Of a DNA stretch of 64,000 nt, positions 25,201 to 36,200 are shown one piece after another. Position numbers and translations under genes: made by a program. Under the pieces are notes generated by a model. That model had not been told where the DNA came from, made no database searches, and worked only from the letters and a program-made list of their open reading frames with translations. Within the stretch, counting starts at the first letter, position 1; each line of letters starts with the position of its first letter. Source of the stretch: Tetracentron sinense (lineage: Eukaryota; Streptophyta; Magnoliopsida; Trochodendrales; Trochodendraceae); the NCBI GenBank assembly GCA_015143295.1, contig CM026561.1, forward strand, positions 41,296,875 to 41,360,874. Direction: 5' to 3'.

Positions 25201-28200
25201 TTCCCCTTTGGATACTGAAAGGGTGTCCTTAGAGGACTGTTGAAAATGAGGTAGCATAACAGGAGATTCCTCAAAAGTGGCAATACCAGTGAATGAGGCA
25301 CTATGTGTATTGATCTGCATGCTTGGATGTTCCTCCATATCACCAATCTCAAACATACGTCTTACTTAGGGATTAAAAAACCAAATAAGCAAACAAGCCG
25401 GATCTCTCGATCACCAACAACGCCACAACTAGAGGTCTAAATCAATTTTGATTTATACAAATCAGCAACTTAAGCAAACAACCCGGATCTCTCAAACACC
25501 AACAACGCCTCAACTAGAGGTCTAAATCAATTCTGTTTTATACAAATCAGCAACTTAAGCCAACAAGCCGGATCTCTCGAACACCAACAACGCCTCAACT
25601 AGAGGTCTAAATCAATTCTGATTTATACAAATCTGCAACTCACACACTTCGCAACCTTCCACCAAAGTTTTCAACTCCATACAATCAATACACCAAAAAC
25701 GCCTCAAAAAATCACCCAAAAAATTCCAACACCTATAACTCTAGATCTAATGATTCATAGTAGATCTAGATGTCCATCAACAACCCCAAAAACCTTTTAA
25801 ACTCGAATGATGTAAATCTGATTTTTTTTCATAAAATCATTCGAGAGCATGAAACATCAACTTAGATACTTCAAAGACTCAGAATAAAATCAACCCGAAT
25901 TTCAAAAATATTAAACGAAACCAGATTCATAAGGCACTATTCACGCAACACTATTCAAGTGGCACTATTCACGTAACACTATTCATGGCACTATTATGCC
26001 ATTAAAAAAAAATGCAGGCTTTGATTTCTTGTTCTTATACCAAGTAGAAAATTAAGAATAGTAAACTAGGGTTCGTGGAAGAAAAAAAGAAGAGAAGATG
26101 AAAAAGGAAAATTGGGAATGGAAAATTAGTTTCACCATCCCTTTAGCTCTTCTTTTATAGTACCAGTGTTACCTAGGCATTTCAGTTTTCCTAAATTTTG
26201 TCGTGCCGACACTTGGACACGACACTCCATGGCAAGACACGACACTTCTTGGTATGTGCCTATACCATGTCATGGTGACATCAACATTATGATTAGGCAC
26301 ATGATGCTTCAACTGTGTTGTACTATTTTAAAAATACAATTGCAATGAACTTTTAGTCAAATTATGTTGCTTTTTTTTTAGATATAGCGAAATTTTACTA
26401 GGAGAGCAGGCGGCAACAACAACGATCAACGTGGACGTCTCTCTTCTCTTCTCTCTTGTTGCTCATTTCTACTCTATATGAGTATTTTTTTATAACTTAG
26501 GTATATACTTTTAAAAAAAATTGGTAACTGGTGATCCCTCTCTTTTTATTGTTATTGTTATTTAAATATTTTGAGTTATAATATCTCTACATGTATTAAA
26601 TCATTTTTAAAAAATTGTACGACCATGCCGCCGCATTGGGATTTTCAGAGCTTGCAGTGCCGAACACCCCTAGACACTTGGATACTTGGCACCCGTACCA
26701 CGTGCCTACGCAACACTGTATATTACTAACAGAATAAAAGGACATAAGTGTCCTTAATTACATAAAAGACAATAGACACTAAAACATAATAAAATAACTA
26801 GATAATAAAGCTATGATGGGCTTATTTAGATTGTCCATTACGACAAAATCGTAAGGTTCAATCCGATTTTTTTTAAAATTATTTAAAATATATATTTAAT
26901 AAATCAGAAAAATGGAATAATCCATTATCCAAAAAAATTTATTCATATTAAAGAAAGTAATGAACATTTCATTCAATACACTCTATAAAATGTAAATGAA
27001 TTCTATAAAACGAAAAATAACCCTCAATATCATTAAAGATAAATCAACAAAAGTAAACTCATATAATCATGTTGTATGAGATAAAGTATCAAAAGACTTG
27101 AACAATTAAAAAGACTAATAAAATAAACTATCAAGTTTTCCCAGAGTCCAACTCTCCAACTCCATCTTCTTCTCTCTTCTTTTTCTTTTTCCCCGTTTCA
27201 CAGCAATTGAGAGAAAAACCAATAAAGGGATTTGGCATGTCAGTAATAGGGGTTTTCCCCTTTCTTCTTTCTTCTTAAATGACATGAAATACCTTTAGAA
27301 AACTGAAAGAATAAAAAATCTTTAAAAAAATACTTTTTAAGTATTAATCCGTAATAGGGATTTCGTGCTCAAATCGCATAGTTCGTACGATTTGAATCAC
27401 AAATTACAATGTGAATCCCAAATCGAGTGAGATTTACCCAATTAAAATTTTCAATTATGATTTGAATCGTTTTGCCTGCAATTCGATTCAAATCGTAGGA
27501 TTTGAATCGTAAATCGCAAGGATTTAACAATCATGCTTGTATCATGTATGTAATTTACTTTATTGTTGTAATTCAATACTTTCTATTTTAATCCATTGAG
27601 TGTAAGCTTTTAATATCTAGATTGTCTTGTTTATATTCAAGAGTATAACTAGTGGTACCACAATTATATGTCATGGGCTCAGTATTGCTATTACCTAGAG
27701 ACAGGGAAGATGACTTTGAGCCATATCAGATCCCTATATGGTTATGAATCATGAGTTTAGTCTGCCTCCTTGTAGAGACACGGAAGATGACTTTGAGCCA
27801 TATCAGATCCCTATACGGTTATGAATCATGAGTTGGGACTTGAGTGTTCATGGGTGATATCTTGTCATATTTCTCCTTCTTTTGGGATGTATTGTTGTAT
27901 AAAACACTCAATCATGCATATTTGGCTTCGCAGTTAAGACAACGCATGCCATTTGACATGACTTTCACATATGATGTCATACATGCTTGCATTTTGTTAT
28001 ATAATGATTTCTAAATGTGTATTTATGCTTATGTATTCAATTCCTAAAGTATCATCTTAGATTTCCAACATTTCCTTAATGTTTCCTAAGTTTCTTTAAT
28101 TTTTACATAAATTCCTTAGACTTCCTTAAACTTCCACAATATGTGTCAACTTCCTTAGCGGTTAGACAAACACCGAAGTTTAATACCAAGGTAAGAAATT

Positions 28201-31200
28201 CAATTGTGTTGAAGGAATGTGTTAGGAACCCTTAAACACCTGCTAAAAGCAATTGCCTGATCTCTAAATCCATATTAGACTAAATTGAAAGCTATAATAA
28301 TTCCTAATTAAGTACTTGCTATATTTAAGAATCATGCTCAAGATAGAAACATGCTAATCAAGATATCAATCCGAAATGGAAACATGTTATTAGGCAATTT
28401 CTAAGCACCATTCAACCAAATTAGAAACATGCTAACAGTGATGGAAATATGCTAAGATCAAAAATAGAAATATCTAAAACAGCAATAAACATAAAATAGA
28501 AATAAACATCTAAGAGGAAACTAACCTAAATTTTCTATCTAGGATTGTTGAACTCGATCAGAGTTGCCCCGTATTCATTTACATTGAATCAAACCACACA
28601 TGGTTCCAAAGCATGACTAATTCAATATATTTTGTCTATGAAATTTTTTGGATGGCCCGAAGTTGTTTAGGCTCATGCGGGTAAGAAGCATGATGATAGC
28701 AAGCTTAGATCAATTTCTAAAATATACTAATATATGTATAAGGACAAAATAGAATACTGAAAATCTTAGAACAGCGAAGCAAAAAAGCAACAAGAGATTT
28801 CTGACCCGGGTTTCAAGAAAACTGAGACAAACAGTGTACAATTGGCGGTCATCTCAATGCTGCCAGAATATCATAAGTTAAAAAAAGAAATTGTCGGTAC
28901 TACGTCCACTGCCAGATTGCAATAGTTTGGAATGGTAGTTTGCAGTAGAGAGTATGCTACCTGCTACGTCCCTGGTCGATATACTAAGCAGTGCACTATA
29001 TTATATTAAGTCTGCAAACTTGTTCTTGCTATAACTTATTCTCCTTAACTCTAAATCAAACGAGAATTTTTTCCATGTACTCTCAATCAGATGGGGAATC
29101 CACTTGTCATGTTTGGGATGCAAATTCATTAGCACCTAATCATAGGGTCCAAATAAAGTTTCGGCATATAACTACAAGTAACCTAAATCAGTCTCAAAAG
29201 AAGGTCATGGATGATTTCAGAGGGTAGAAAAACCTCTGGATACCAAATTTCGAAATCGAACTCATTCGACGAGGGGTCAATTGTCACACAAGTATCAAAT
29301 TTGTAGCATAAGGCATGATCAATGGTGTAAAAAACCAGATCAGAAATCATTTAGTATATGTGATCTCTGGATGAAATCAGGCCCAGAGACCAAATTTGAG
29401 GCAATTCTAATATGGTTTGCCTCTTCTTTGGATCCATTTTCAAAATTTTAATCTAATTATCCTAATGTTGATTCTACTCACATTGATATTGGTACCCCAA
29501 TGGCAACAATAGACAAAACATTATCCACCTTGTGGAATATAATCAATATATAAACTAGTAGAGCTCCTTTGATGTAAACTTGAATGATAGAATAAAAAAG
29601 AGGGATTACTCTCTCACAAATCTCCAAAATATCAGTCATTATTCCTCCAGAGTTCCTTCCTTTGAGGTTGAAGAGTTGAAGTCCATAGTTCAAACCCTAG
29701 GAGGGGTTTATATAGAGGTACAATGGTGCTTGAAATAGGTGTTGCCAAAACAAAATTCAAAAAAAAGTTTTTAGAAACCTGTGGTGTCAGTAATAGTAAT
29801 ACCGACAACCTGCTTTTTGAAGGAAAAATAGGTGTCAGATTATCGACAGTTTCCAACTTGATTCAAAACTGGATTTGGCAGTAATTATCTTGCCACCAAA
29901 TTCAAACAATTTTCTTAATTTACATTTAGAAACTTCTTCTTTTAGTTTAGCAACTTCTTTTTTTATTACTTTTTCCATATTTCTCAATGTGGGGTGACAA
30001 TAATTGGATTATAGCTACCTTTAATTTTCAACTTAAAACCCTAATTTTAAAAATACAAACCCTAGAATGACATGTGTCACCCCATGCAGGGGCGGGGGGT
30101 TACTGCCCCTTTGAACTTTTGAGGGAAAAAATACTTAGTTTATACTTATATTATTTAATTTAAGAGGGCATAGGCATGGGGCAGCTGCCCCTTGAACTTT
30201 GTGGAAAAAAAGAAGCTAAATTTTGTATTGTATTATTTAATTTAAGAGGGTATAGCCATGGACAAGGGGGCAGCTGCCCCCCTAACCTTAAATATATATT
30301 TTCTTTACAAACGGACAAGATGGCCTAGGAACTTGGCCCTCAAAACAAAATGGCAAGATAATGTTGATTGTTGACTATGCATAAATTTACTTGTCTTTCA
30401 TGTGTTAATTGCTCATACTCGAGTAAACTGCTAAAGATAGAAAAGGAACATGCTCATTTTCTACAAGAAGGGAAAGCAGAAAATGTAAAATGGCTCATCT
30501 TCTTTTTGCTTCATTAGAATTTAGAACAACAGAGATGTCATTACAAATTATGGTAATAACAGAGTTGAAGCTAAACAAGTTGGCAAGGTAATGTCGAACT
30601 AATACCATCTTCGCACCGAGTCCAAACTTTCCACGCGTCTGTTTTAATCCATACTTTGTCCCGGACAAAACTGCATAAATTAATAATCATATAGAAAGTT
30701 AAAACCATATTACAGCCATTTCATCAAATATCACATTTGTTCAATTCTTAATATAACGTAAAAAAGTGTATAAATCAGTCAAGAGACTCAAGACTATTAT
30801 CCAAATCCATGTGTAAATGAAATCGTGTCAAATGGAAATTGGGTCTAACAGGTCTATAAGAAACCTCGTCCAAACATATTCGGGATGTCATCATGCGGCA
30901 TTCCTCTTCCATTATCCTACATTAAGACCATTTACCAATATCAAGAGACTTCAACCAATCAAGAATAGTAAAGATTTGATTTACCTTCATTCATGATATA
31001 ATTGGATGAATCAAACCATAAAATTTCTAACAATGCTCAAACAATGATTTGGTATTAGAAAAAAAGATCGAGATGGTTAGTGAATCACACCTTACAAGTG
31101 ACCCTGAAAAATGAGGCCTCACCTCGACCCTTTATGCCCTTTGTAGCTGGAGGGTCTTTGACCTTCTTCCCAAGGGCAGCATTCTTTGCTTGGATTTCTT

Positions 31201-32561
31201 GGTTGCGAGCTTCCTTGGCAAGGCGTTTCTACAAGAGGGAAACAAGAGAGCATCAAAATAGATCACACGTTTATCAGTAACCAAAATTTTGGTTTTTCTT
31301 CATGCTTCATATTTCCTTTGCAAAGGACAAAACAATTGTTCGCCGGTAAAGCAAGGCAAATTACTTGATTAAGTGAAAAACTTGCAATATCCATACTGAA
31401 CATAAAAATATTGGCAGATCAAGAAAAGCACAAGCATGATCATTCACCAGGCATCAACTCTATTACACAGTAATACAACTTCCCTTTCTCCGTTTATCAT
31501 AAGGCTATACAAGGTCTTAACCAAACAGACACAATTAGGAATGCACATCACACACCTCACGAGCCTTAGCAGGCTCAAAATCATCATACAGTGCCTCATC
31601 AACACGCTCTCGATCAACAAGACCAATCATAGAATTAAACTTGCTTTTCCCAATCTCCTCTCTGCAATAGCCAAATCATTTCAAGAAATTAACAATTTAG
31701 CATCTTAGTTTCTCATTTGTCAATAAAATCCCATTATTGGCTCATTCTTAGGATATGGGTGGATTGTATATCCTGTTTACTAAATCATACTATAGGGATG
31801 TATTGAGCAGACAGATATTCATGAAACTCTACATGGATGTGTCTAAGATGGCATATGCATAGGCATTCTATATGCATATTCTACATTCATTTGTGTTTTA
31901 ACTACATATATAGCCACTTACATTGTTACTTCTATTACGGGAAGCTCGGAAATGGACTCCGCTGAATCAAGTGAATTTTCCACAAGTTCTCTCACAGTCG
32001 TGTAGAGACTTTTCCCGGGCTGAAATTGACAAGAACTCAACTTAAAACCATTCGATCGAAACCCAAATTTCAATTTACCAAAAAAAATAAATTCAAAATA
32101 CCATCCATTACTTCATGGCCTATCATGACTCAGAAGTCAGAATTTCCGGAAAACAGAGCAACAAGACCACATGAAATGTCAATATATTTATATAAATCAG
32201 CATAGATCGGTAAAAAAAAAAAAACGTTTTCAAACAAAAATTCACAAAAACTACAAACTGCTATAGGAGATTATCATCAAATTTCTACCTTGATACCAAA
32301 TGATGAGAACCAAAGAGTCAATTAAACTTACGTTATCGAAACCAGCGATGTTCTTATTCTCGGCAAAGAACTCCGCCGGAGATTCTGCAGAAAGCACAAT
32401 TACTACTACAAAGAAACCAAAAATAAAGCATAAAACACTAATGGAGCTTCCTGGCGAGAAAACTAACTCTGCTTCAGAACGCTATCCTTTGCCTTTTTAG
32501 GCGTTTTAGATCTTCCTTTCTTCGCATTCACCGGACTTTCACTACTACCGTCAGTATCCAT
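10297..32561 (-). CDS. TOP6B: DNA topoisomerase VI subunit B (TOP6B), 19 exons, complete
   Basis: ATPase subunit of the type IIB topoisomerase that passes one DNA duplex through another. In plants it works with the SPO11-3-like A subunit, RHL1 and BIN4 in endoreduplication. Exons on the minus strand, in order: 32561-32468, 32384-32332, 32019-31922, 31661-31556, 31228-31091, 30916-30865, 30670-30606, 19629-19523, 19194-19092, 18902-18817, 18724-18528, 15275-15160, 13567-13482, 13289-13217, 12241-12150, 12026-11888, 11803-11709, 11138-10964, 10443-10297. All junctions are GT-AG and phases agree, giving 673 residues, close to the known plant length of about 670. The GHKL ATPase motifs are [11 protein letters not shown] (60-70), DNGRGMP (164-170) and GLGAKM (197-202). 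STKIPF (510-515) likely carries the transducer switch lysine. The H2TH part spans roughly 290-405, and the protein ends in AFVFRLFR. Intron 7 is 10,976 bp and holds nested transposons. No break was seen. Confidence 0.97.
13697..15085 (+). mobile_element. Copia-type solo LTR or short LTR remnant in TOP6B intron 12
   Basis: It fills nearly all of the 1592-bp intron 12. The stretch 14890-15000 (TTTTTCCCGGAAGGGTTTCC, CACGTAAAAATCC, then TTTCCGCACTTTATTG) is the conserved 3' part of plant Copia LTRs of the SIRE-like kind. Further left are repeated GGGTCGACCCA words (14085-14250). No pol domain accompanies it, so a solo LTR is most likely. The left end is a guess (TGTTTTAG at 13697 or TGTTGGC at 13704), and no target duplication was established. 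Confidence 0.55.
15917..16258. repeat. complete F1 foldback MITE, 342 bp
   Basis: The two halves are long imperfect inverted repeats (about 150 bp each). GAATCACAACCAATCGCAAT at the left pairs with ATTGTGATTGGCTGTGATCC at the right. Inward lie the paired TTCACTAACCC / GGTTAGTGAATC and CTAACCTTGG / CAAGGTTAG words. It has no coding capacity and would fold into a long hairpin RNA if transcribed within the TOP6B pre-mRNA. It sits inside the hAT element 15825-16736. Confidence 0.8.
16268..16460. repeat. F1 repeat, half copy
   Basis: Repeats the left arm of the complete copy directly (GAACTCAAGGAGAGTTCAAT, CACAAGTCAACACATGGCCC, TTAAGCTTCACTAACCC). The right arm is not recognisable. Confidence 0.6.
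16928..17280. mobile_element. non-autonomous hAT-type MITE, 353 bp, TOP6B intron 11
   Basis: The ends CACAGTAACAAAGTTCGGG and CGAAAACTTTGTTACTATG are inverted repeats, continued inward by GGGAATTATTCGG / GGGAATTATTCGA-type words. The flanks ATGGAAAC (16920-16927) and GTAGAAAC (17281-17288) match at 6 of 8 positions. The interior is AT-rich with repeated TTCGG words and no frame. Confidence 0.65.
19389..19523. repeat. tandem duplication next to the TOP6B exon 8 donor
   Basis: The word CCATCTTAATATCCATATTT recurs at 19389 and 19493 (104-bp period). The copy at 19493 runs into the true donor of exon 8 (minus strand CATCG|GTATGACTTG). The other copy ends in CATCA|GCATGACTTG, so the end of exon 8 was duplicated along with the intron start and its GT became GC. 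Confidence 0.7.
19630..21655. other. TOP6B intron 7, distal part: AT-rich, no gene
   Basis: No exon or element boundary was recognised. It contains a 64-bp tandem duplication (GCTAAATTTCAACTTCC at 21228 and 21292). Confidence 0.5.
25388..25645. repeat. 85-bp tandem repeat, three copies, in the Copia leader
   Basis: The word CCGGATCTCTC starts at 25398, 25483 and 25568, an exact 85-bp period. The copies differ at a few positions. To the right, 25935-26000 holds a short minisatellite of CACTATTCACG-like units. Both lie in the untranslated leader of the Copia element. Confidence 0.9.
26164..26718. mobile_element. non-autonomous hAT element, 555 bp, inside the Copia LTR
   Basis: The ends CAGTGTTACCTAGGCA and GTGCCTACGCAACACTG are inverted repeats. 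The flanks TATAGTAC (26156-26163) and TATATTAC (26719-26726) match at 7 of 8, and the other LTR shows the empty site (TTTTATATTACTAAC). The interior has repeated GACACGACAC and ACACTTGG words and no transposase. It is the youngest layer of the three-layer nest. Confidence 0.9.
27544..30605. other. TOP6B intron 7, proximal part: repeats, no exon
   Basis: A 77-bp direct tandem duplication starts at 27696 and 27773 (TAGAGACAGGGAAGATGAC-like). Around 29690-29710 the minus strand reads CTCTATATAAACCCCTCC, a TATA-like promoter as found in plant LTRs, so 28100-30060 may be an unrecognised minus-strand LTR remnant. 30090-30300 is an hAT-like remnant starting CAGGGGCGG. Confidence 0.4.
30090..30300. 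mobile_element. hAT-like remnant with GC-rich palindromes
   Basis: It starts CAGGGGCGGGGGGTTACTGC, like the terminus of the element at 15825. Two related units follow, each ending in a perfect palindrome: GGGGCAGCTGCCCC at 30178-30191 and GGGGGCAGCTGCCCCC at 30266-30281. The text AGGGTATAGCCATGG also resembles AGGTATAGCCATGAGG within that element. No right terminus or duplication was found. Confidence 0.5.
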
Positions 32562-33228
32562 GGAAATGCTTGCAGAGATCGATCACCTGAAAAACTAGAG
32601 ATGAATGAATGCGAAACAAAGAGATGGTTTCGTGCCTATATTATATCGCAGCTGAAGCTTTGAAAGCGCATCTTTAATGGCGGATATTTCAGATGGTAAA
32701 TGAAAACCAGCTAGGGTTTCATCCAGTAGATTTGCAGAAGAAGCTCTCTAGGGCTTCTGGCTACAGAGATCATGCCCAAGCTCGAAACAAAGCTAGGGCA
32801 AGTAACTGCAATTCTGCAACCAATTTTAACGTTGTGAGATTGCATAGAGGTTGATGGATGTCATTCAATCATGACCGTTTAATCTATTGAAAGTAGGTCC
32901 ATGATTGCATGAATGGTATAGATGATGAATAAGATTATCAATTAGGTGTATTCGATTACACCAAGATATATCTCCTCTTAATAACCATACATGAGATTTC
33001 CCGCTAAAGAAAGCTGTGCGTATTACGCACAAGGCGCACTACAGAAATACCGACCTTTTCTTTTCTTTTTTTCTGACAAGAATATATAATGTTTAAGTGG
33101 ATAAAAGAAATTCATTTCTCATCCACAACCTCTCCTACTGCAAAAACCCTTCTTTTTGCGGTACGTTGAAGAATGCAAAACCCTAAATTTTTTGCTCTCT
33201 GAAACCCTAATTTTGAGAAATTGCAAAA
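32562..33228. promoter_or_regulatory. shared divergent promoter of TOP6B and PSRP2
   Basis: There are 667 bp between the two start codons, with no other gene. On the PSRP2 side, AAACCCTAA-type telo-boxes lie at about 33178-33187 and 33202-33210, just before the ATG. A TATA-like ATATATAATG lies near 33083-33092. On the TOP6B side, the minus strand reads GAAACCCTAG at 32711-32720 and a TATA-like GATATAATATA at 32637-32647. Telo-boxes are common in promoters of plant ribosomal and cell-cycle genes. Shared regulation is an inference. Confidence 0.6.
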
Positions 33229-36200
33229 ATGGCAGCGATTTATTCTCCTCTATCTCCCAGTTTTTTCCTACAGCCCACCAAATCTTTCAGAATCCAAACA
33301 CAATCCTCAAAACCATCGTTACAACTTCCCAAAACAGCTTGCCTTTGGAATTCTCACGGATATGCGATTTCACCATTCTTCTTAAGCTCCAAAGAAACCC
33401 TAAGAATCTCTGCTGTAGCTGAAGAAGCCTCTGTGTCGACTCAAGATCCGTCTTCAGAGGCAGCGAGGAGATTGTACGTTGGGAACATTCCGCGGACCAT
33501 CAAAAACTCAGAACTTAAGGGAATAGTTGAAGAACATGGTGCAGTCGAGAAGGCTGAGGTATCGAGTGCTGAATTTCTTTTTTGCTTTTGTGTTTTTGTC
33601 ATGCATTTTACTGTTTTTATTACGCATTCAAGTTGCTATCTTATAACTTTCTTTGACAAATGAGTCTGGAACTCTGGATAGCATTTGTGGAGTTTAACGC
33701 AAATTTCCTCTTTCTTTATCAAATAAAACATTTATTTAATTTATAGGGGTGTTTTAAAATGAAATTCAGTGCTGATTTTCTACACATTGATTATTGGTAT
33801 GATGTCTTGAATTCCATCCCATGCATTTTATGTCTCACGGCATATGAAGTTAGGGTGCCACATGGTTGCGGCTAATGCTGCACTCCAAGACCGATCCAAC
33901 CTGAGTTTTCGGGGGGGGGGGGGGGTAATTCTGGAGTGATTTCATTTTTTGAGTGGTTGTTCTTGTGGGAATTAAAATTTGGGGAACGCCTTCTGGGTTT
34001 GGGGCTTAACAAGAGCTTAGATGGCCTTGAGTATAGGGTTATTGAGCATCTCTTTGCAAGAGAGTTTTGGGGTTCTGAGTGCTCTTTGTATTCAAATATG
34101 ATCTAGTACCCTTAAGAATTATCTTATCGTATATGGTTTATACTTTATAGGTTCCATGTGTAGAAAGATCATGTGGCATTAATGGCACCGACAATATTAA
34201 GTGATGTACCGATGCAATCGAAATTTGTCCAAGACATATTACCAATATGGAGTGTGAGTGAGAGATTAGCTCTTAGGGAGAGCATACCCTTGTTTTAGTA
34301 GGGTAATTCTTGTATTTTTTTTATTTTTTTGGCTGCAAAAGTGGCAGTTGAGAAAATAATGGATAACTATAAGGAAATATATATTTTTCTCTTTTAAGTT
34401 ATCAATTTTATGTTCTTTGGTTCAATAGTAGCAGTTGAGTTGCCTTTTCGCGTTTGTTACTATGGAGAATTTTGAGGATGCTGATGCTATCGAGAAGCTA
34501 AATGGTAGCGTAAGATGTAATTCTATACTTACATAACAATAATTTCTGATAAAAAAATATAATTTTACTTGTAACTATCAAGAAGCTTACCTTCTTTGGT
34601 TATGGATTAAGGACTGGGTCATCTGTCTTTCATGAATTGATTAACAAGAAACCAAAGGAGTCAGAGGTTCTGAGTTTTGAGTTTGAGTTCGATTCTCATC
34701 CCCTTGTTGGCCACCCTCAGGGATTTATTCCTACTCACCCGGTGCGTATGGATGTAGGTGCCTGCACATGCCCAGGGGATTAGTCGGGTGCTCTAAGAGG
34801 CCCGTACACCCTCGTTTCTGAACAAAAAAAACGAAGGATGTGAGAACAAAGTAAATATAATGGAAAAACCTTTGCAGATTGTGCAATTTTGATGTTTAAT
34901 ACATGAACCATGAAGTGATAGAAGTAATGTTGTTTTGGTATTTCAATTTGATTTAAGTTGAATTTTTGTGAATCTGATGGCATAGCTATCAGAAAATCCA
35001 TACCTTTACTTGTCCATGGCTGCAAATAGTAGCAATTTGAGAGAGTCAAAAAATGGATAACCAGGTTGATCTTAGTTTGAGATAAATCTTCCTCCATGTT
35101 ATGTTGACAGGTTATGTATGATAAGTACTCTGGAAGGAGCCGCCGTTTTGCGTTTGTTACTATGAAAACTGTTGAGGATGCAAATGCAGTTATTGAGAAG
35201 TTGAATGGCACAGTAAGTTGTAATTTTGTACTCACATGACGTGATTTTCAAAAAATATATATAATTCTAATTATAAAAATTCAAGAAGCTTACTTTCTTT
35301 GGTTTATGAGGTTCATTACACAGATAAAGACTAAGTTGTGGATCATCTATTTTTCATGAATTAACAGGAAATTGGAGGACGAGAGATCAAAGTAAATGTA
35401 ACAGAGAAACCTTTGCAGATGGATTTGTCCCTCCTCCAGGTTGAGGAATCCCAATTTATCGATAGCCCCCACAAGGTCTATGTGGGTAACCTTGCAAAAA
35501 CAGTAACCTCAGATACACTCAACGAATTATTCTCTGAGAAGGGAAAGGTTCTTAGCACAAAAGTTTCTCGGATGCCGGGGACCTCAAAATCCAGTGGGTT
35601 TGGGTTTGTTTCATTCTCTTCGGATGAGGATGTAGAAGCTGCAATTTCATCGTTTAACAATGCTGTAAACTCTCCTCTGACCCTATTATGTTTACATGAA
35701 ACTTGGACTATTAGACACACTTGCACGCACACATTGGCAAGTAGTTGGAATGCATAAATAAGCCCATGCATATACATATTTGATTGTTAACAAAGTCCTG
35801 TATTTGTATGTTATGGGAAATAGTTACTGTCTTTGATTCGAATGTTTCGAAGTACAAGCATGAGGAAACCCGGAGTGTTTTGGTTGAGAAATCCTCACTC
35901 ATCTTCCCCGATGTGTGCTGTACACAGCATATGTAGAGATGACTAGGGCCCAAAAAATGGACTCATTGGATGTTCTTACCTGCTGTTAACATCCACATTT
36001 TATCTGTAGTGGTTGGGTTGGCTTGATTATTAAGGTTACATGACATATTTACTGCTCACCATCTTGTATGCTAGGTTTCCTTTCTATGTTTTGTATTACC
36101 ATTTCAATGTTTGATGCCTTCTTGTTTATTGCAGTTGTTGGTGGGCATCTTGTATGTCAGGTTTTCTTTCTATGTTTGTATTACCATTTCAATGTTTGAT

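Larger units (their letters stand above)
21728..26845 (-). mobile_element. Copia LTR retrotransposon fossil, minus strand, broken
   Basis: LTRs lie at 21728-21970 (243 bp) and 26043-26845 (about 240 bp once a 563-bp hAT insertion with its duplication is removed). The element is flanked by a perfect 5-bp duplication, AAATC (21723-21727 and 26846-26850). A polypurine tract reads TTGAGGGGGAG on the minus strand beside the left LTR, and a degenerate primer-binding site lies beside the right LTR. Recognisable domains in Copia order, right to left: protease/gag-pre-integrase traces (about 24700-25350), integrase (about 23970-24570), reverse transcriptase (about 22430-23250) and RNase H (about 22070-22280). 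Gag is largely missing. The LTRs differ by roughly 6-8%, suggesting an insertion some millions of years old. It carries several breaks and is not functional. Confidence 0.93.
21656..27535. mobile_element. hAT-type MITE (about 760 bp) split by a Copia insertion
   Basis: The outer ends CAAGGTTGTTAAATCG (21656) and GGATTTAACAATCATG (ending 27535) are inverted repeats. They are flanked by a perfect 8-bp duplication, CTTGTATC, at 21648-21655 and 27536-27543. Inward, both halves repeat GATTTGAATCG-type words. Removing the Copia element (21728-26845) and its 5-bp duplication leaves about 757 bp with no frame. The termini resemble those of the MITE at 6908-7380 (both begin CAAGGTT). Confidence 0.85.

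Noticed and set aside
33156-33422. 88-codon frame overlapping the PSRP2 start
   Set aside because: Shadow of PSRP2 exon 1 in another frame; the frame starting at 33229 gives the transit peptide and RRM1.
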